From NCBI GenBank assembly GCA_948971535.1, contig CARFEX010000041.1:1-5696 (forward strand): a stretch of DNA of 5,696 bases, read 5' to 3'. This DNA comes from an uncultured Eubacteriales bacterium (lineage in GTDB: Bacteria; Bacillota; Clostridia; Christensenellales; UBA1242). The notes under the pieces were generated by a model, which did not search any database, was not told where the DNA came from, and was given only the letters and a program-made list of their open reading frames with translations. Position numbers and translations under genes: made by a program. How positions within the stretch are numbered: position 1 is the first letter of the stretch; every line of letters begins with the position of its first letter. Shown piece by piece: positions 3,536 to 5,696 of the stretch.

Positions 3536-4612
3536 TTATTCATCCAAATCTAAATCTCTTGGCACTTGATAAACACCATCATAATTCTCAACCAAAACAA
3601 TATTATCTCCGTCATCTGAAAGCTTATCAAGTTCTTCTGGTGTCTTTAATGCACCAAGCAAACTAGGAACTTCAAGTGTAACCTTGTGTTCATTAGTCCA
3701 ACCATCATTAGAGTTCAGCAAAGCAAACATTGACCCAGACACATTTTCATTAGTCCCCAACCTTTGCTCATGATACTTTAATATTTCAGTTCTAGCCCTT
3801 TTTAGTAAATCTATTTTGTAATCTTTTTCGGTTCTAGCCATATTTCTCTCTTCAAATATACTATTACCATAAATACTTAGTAATAATTTAGTAGTATTAT
3901 CATTAGTATTATCTAAATTTACTAATTTATTTCTACTATTAGGCAAAGTTGTCTGTTTGTTGCTATTATAACCTTTACTATAAGTATTATTACCAGTAGT
4001 ATCATATACTTGATTATTACTAAATTGTTTAGTATTAAGATAATTATATAAAGTAGATTTTTCAACACCCAAAGCTTGAGCAAGTCCATATAGTGTGGGA
4101 ACATTTTTATAGTTGCAACCTACAATTTTGGTCTCTTTTACATAGTCTCCATTACTATCTTTTATTGGGTTGTCATTTTCATCAAGTTTATTAACTCTAT
4201 CATACACTGGTTCTGTTAAGCTTATAAAATATTCAATAATACTATTATATATATATTCTAAAGGCATATCATTGATGCTAAAGTATGGTCTTGTAAGACT
4301 TTTAATGATGTCTTTTGGCATTGGTGCAGAGATATTTCTATTGGCACATGCATAATAATTTTTTAAGGTTATTCCCCTACCTTTGCCAGTGTTTTCGGTT
4401 ACCAAGTTTCCATACTTATCATATTTTGCCAATTCTCCATCACTCCCGGTAGGAACAAGGTCTTTGCCATCTCCGGCATATCCACCGTTATGCTTTGTAA
4501 CACCGTTTCTGGTCTTTTTCTCTAATTCTGCATCTTTTTTACTATTACTACTATCAAATACTAAATTATTAGTATTATTGTTTATACTTGTTTGCTTCTT
4601 TGGTCTTGCCAT
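3536..4612 (-). CDS. Terminase small subunit-like protein (P22 gp3-type packaging family)
   Basis: A 358-residue protein. ATG 4612 has GAGAGGTG (4624-4617) 4 nt upstream, inside the preceding gene. The N-terminus M-A-R-P-K-K is typical of this class. Residues about 171-193 (V-P-T-L-Y-G-L-A-Q-A-L-G-V-E-K-S-T-L-Y-N) form a DNA-binding helix-turn-helix. Residues about 265-312 (K-R-A-R-T-E-I-L-K-Y-H-E-Q-R-L, then V-S-G-S-M-F-A-L-L-N-S-N-D-G-W) match the packaging-family pattern of a helix then '(A/S)GxxFxLKNNxGW'. In known phages such proteins bind pac DNA and load the large terminase. Odd points are the Asn/Thr-rich linker at 195-250, an Asn-rich N-terminus, an acidic C-terminus and a length about twice the usual. 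No large terminase gene follows. A phage-derived regulator is the alternative. Confidence 0.65.
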   Translation of the reverse strand: MARPKKQTSINNNTNNLVFDSSNSKKDAELEKKTRNGVTKHNGGYAGDGKDLVPTGSDGELAKYDKYGNLVTENTGKGRGITLKNYYACANRNISAPMPKDIIKSLTRPYFSINDMPLEYIYNSIIEYFISLTEPVYDRVNKLDENDNPIKDSNGDYVKETKIVGCNYKNVPTLYGLAQALGVEKSTLYNYLNTKQFSNNQVYDTTGNNTYSKGYNSNKQTTLPNSRNKLVNLDNTNDNTTKLLLSIYGNSIFEERNMARTEKDYKIDLLKRARTEILKYHEQRLGTNENVSGSMFALLNSNDGWTNEHKVTLEVPSLLGALKTPEELDKLSDDGDNIVLVENYDGVYQVPRDLDLDE

Positions 4613-4968
4613 GATTCACCTCTCAATCTTTCCATATAATCTAGTTTCTCGAGAACACTCTTGCACAAAGCAGTTGATTCAGCACGTAATCTTCTCTCCA
4701 TGTTTAATTCATACCTTAAAGAAGATATTTCATTGTTATAACCTTGCTCCAAAGTTATTCTCTCTTGTGCATTCTTTAATTGCTGATTTTTTAGGTCATT
4801 TACAATATTAGCATAATTATTTAATACTATATTTTTATTATTAAGCATTTCACACGCTTTGTCAGCTTGTAGTGTGTTGTCAGTCTTACAAACAATTTCA
4901 TCTGTAATTTTGCCAACACCATAAGAGACCAGTGTGCCAACTCTATAATACTTCTTGCTGTTATCCAT
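4582..4968 (-). CDS. Small coiled-coil protein, unknown function
   Basis: A 128-residue protein. ATG 4968 is preceded by AAGGAG with 7 nt spacing; that site overlaps the stop codon of the gene before it. Residues 5-41 form a compact start (Y-Y-R-V-G-T-L-V-S-Y-G-V-G-K-I-T-D-E-I-V, then A-D-K-A-C-E-M-L-N) similar to short unnamed phage proteins. Residues about 50-115 are a long charged helix with heptad-like Leu/Ile spacing, probably a coiled coil. The final 31 nt overlap the start of the terminase-like gene, so the two are likely coupled. A packaging or DNA-associated accessory role is possible, but I do not recognise the family with confidence. Confidence 0.65.
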   Translation of the reverse strand: MDNSKKYYRVGTLVSYGVGKITDEIVCKTDNTLQADKACEMLNNKNIVLNNYANIVNDLKNQQLKNAQERITLEQGYNNEISSLRYELNMERRLRAESTALCKSVLEKLDYMERLRGESWQDQRSKQV

Positions 4969-4979
4969 AGTTTTTCTCC

Positions 4980-5648
4980 TTATTCTTTATCCCATAATAA
5001 TTTGTCCTGTCTAAAATCTTTGCCCATAATTTCTTTAAGACTTGATTTCATAAACACTCCAACATTTGCATCATCACATTGCTTTACAATACTATCTATC
5101 CACTCTTTCTTGGGAATTATTTTACCCTTTCTATTGCCAGTTTCAGCACCAATAATTACTTGTTTAATGTTATTATAATTATTCTTAAAATCAATTTTAA
5201 TTGGTTCTAAAATAGGTTCTATACTCCAAAAATTAAAATTACAATAATCAGTTGCAGATAGTTCTTTCTGTCTAGTTATTGACCGACCAAAAAATAAGTT
5301 ATCTTTATATTCAAAAGTATCACTATAAAAGAATCTGTAAGGAAGTCCTTTTGCTTTTGTTAAAAAAATGTAGTTGTGTTGTGGATATTGATTTAATACA
5401 CCTAAGACCAATTCTATCCAAGATTCTTCCCACCAACAAATATCACTCATGCTGTTCATAAATACTGATTTTGGCTTTTTAGATTTAAGTTGTGTAAGTC
5501 TTTCTAAAAACAACTTAGGTTCGCACCAATTTTCTATAAAATGAAATCTATCGTTTAATTTTCTAGCATAACAATATTCGCAGCCATTTTTACACCCTAC
5601 AACGGGGTTTATAGTGCAATCACACCAATCAATTTTTGTCTTTTTCAT
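4980..5648 (-). CDS. Phage Gp37/Gp68 family protein (DUF5131), three-Cys radical-SAM-like
   Basis: A 222-residue protein. ATG 5648 has GGGAG (5658-5654) 5 nt upstream; the in-frame TTG at 5660 is rejected because it overlaps that site. The start I-D-W-C-D-C-T-I-N-P-V-V-G-C and the motif C19-x3-C23-x2-C26-Y-A resemble the iron-sulfur cluster motif of radical SAM enzymes. Other family marks are F-M-N-S-M-S-D-I (63-70), Q-H-N-Y-I-F-L-T-K (90-98), I-I-G-A-E-T-G-N-R (165-173) and F-M-K-x-S-L-K-E-I-M-G (199-209). The family is widespread in phages and mobile elements, and its substrate is unknown. Some members occur with a partner protein called TcmP, which is not seen here. All key residues appear intact. 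Confidence 0.9.
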   Translation of the reverse strand: MKKTKIDWCDCTINPVVGCKNGCEYCYARKLNDRFHFIENWCEPKLFLERLTQLKSKKPKSVFMNSMSDICWWEESWIELVLGVLNQYPQHNYIFLTKAKGLPYRFFYSDTFEYKDNLFFGRSITRQKELSATDYCNFNFWSIEPILEPIKIDFKNNYNNIKQVIIGAETGNRKGKIIPKKEWIDSIVKQCDDANVGVFMKSSLKEIMGKDFRQDKLLWDKE

Positions 5649-5696
5649 ACGCTCTCCCAAAATTTTAGACTTTTCTTTTTCCCTGTAATTTCAAAC
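5649..5696 (-). promoter_or_regulatory. Leader of the minus-strand operon, promoter not visible
   Basis: Apart from the GGGAG site at 5654-5658, no convincing -35/-10 pair fits. A TTGAAA (5694-5689) has no good -10 at 17 bp, and TAAAAT (5667-5662) sits at a 21-bp spacing. The stretch includes TTCTTTTTC (5672-5680), one mismatch from the 9-bp repeat. The promoter, or an upstream gene in the same operon, may lie beyond the window. Confidence 0.3.

Noticed and set aside
4383..4811. 142-codon plus-strand frame, hydrophobic and Ser/Leu-rich
   Set aside because: It mirrors the Asn/Lys-rich terminase-like and coiled-coil genes on the other strand and has no ribosome-binding site.
1..5696. Alternative genetic code with TGA as tryptophan
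   Set aside because: No gene ends in TGA, but the Trp codons I checked are TGG and eight TAA plus one TAG stop is normal for AT-rich DNA, so the standard code explains everything.

Overview
The window is AT-rich, with A-rich coding strands and strong GGAG / GAGGTG ribosome-binding sites on nearly every gene. All nine complete genes end in TAA (eight) or TAG (one). This fits a low-G+C Bacillota host, perhaps a gut Clostridia-type bacterium. Gene content points to a phage, prophage or related mobile element: a P22-gp3-like terminase small subunit, a phage Gp37/Gp68 (DUF5131) protein, an Xre-type regulator beside a membrane protein, and a cassette of small proteins known mainly from Firmicutes phages and integrative elements. 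The host and element type are inferred from family resemblance and gene style, not shown directly.

Layout. (1) 1-1203, minus strand: a small Xre-type helix-turn-helix gene and, one base later, a two-helix membrane protein, transcribed from a near-consensus promoter at 1175-1203. A terminator-like hairpin (81-131) follows, and a further gene begins at 65 and leaves the window. (2) 1204-1756: a 550-base control region without a convincing protein gene. It holds a consensus minus-strand promoter for a ~59-nt hairpin RNA, seven TTGAC/GTCAA boxes, G+C-richer inverted repeats, a 21-bp tandem repeat and the plus-strand promoter at 1669-1697. (3) 1757-3155, plus strand: a compact four-gene operon of 139, 231, 58 and 24 codons, coupled by similar GGTGGC-type ribosome-binding sites and closed by a bidirectional terminator. 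(4) 3156-3535: a convergent noncoding gap with a one-orientation array of the 9-mer ATCTTTTTC and a minus-strand terminator. (5) 3536-5648, minus strand: DUF5131 protein, coiled-coil protein and terminase-small-subunit-like protein, in that order of transcription.

How it may work (inference). The regulator/membrane-protein pair and the four-gene operon diverge from one control region, as in a temperate-phage switch. The small RNA carries in its apical loop a 9-nt perfect complement to codons 2-5 of the first gene of the opposing operon, so it may restrain that operon after transcription. The repeat array next to the terminase-like gene is a candidate packaging (pac) or replication-binding site. 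These two noncoding elements are the most interesting parts of the window.
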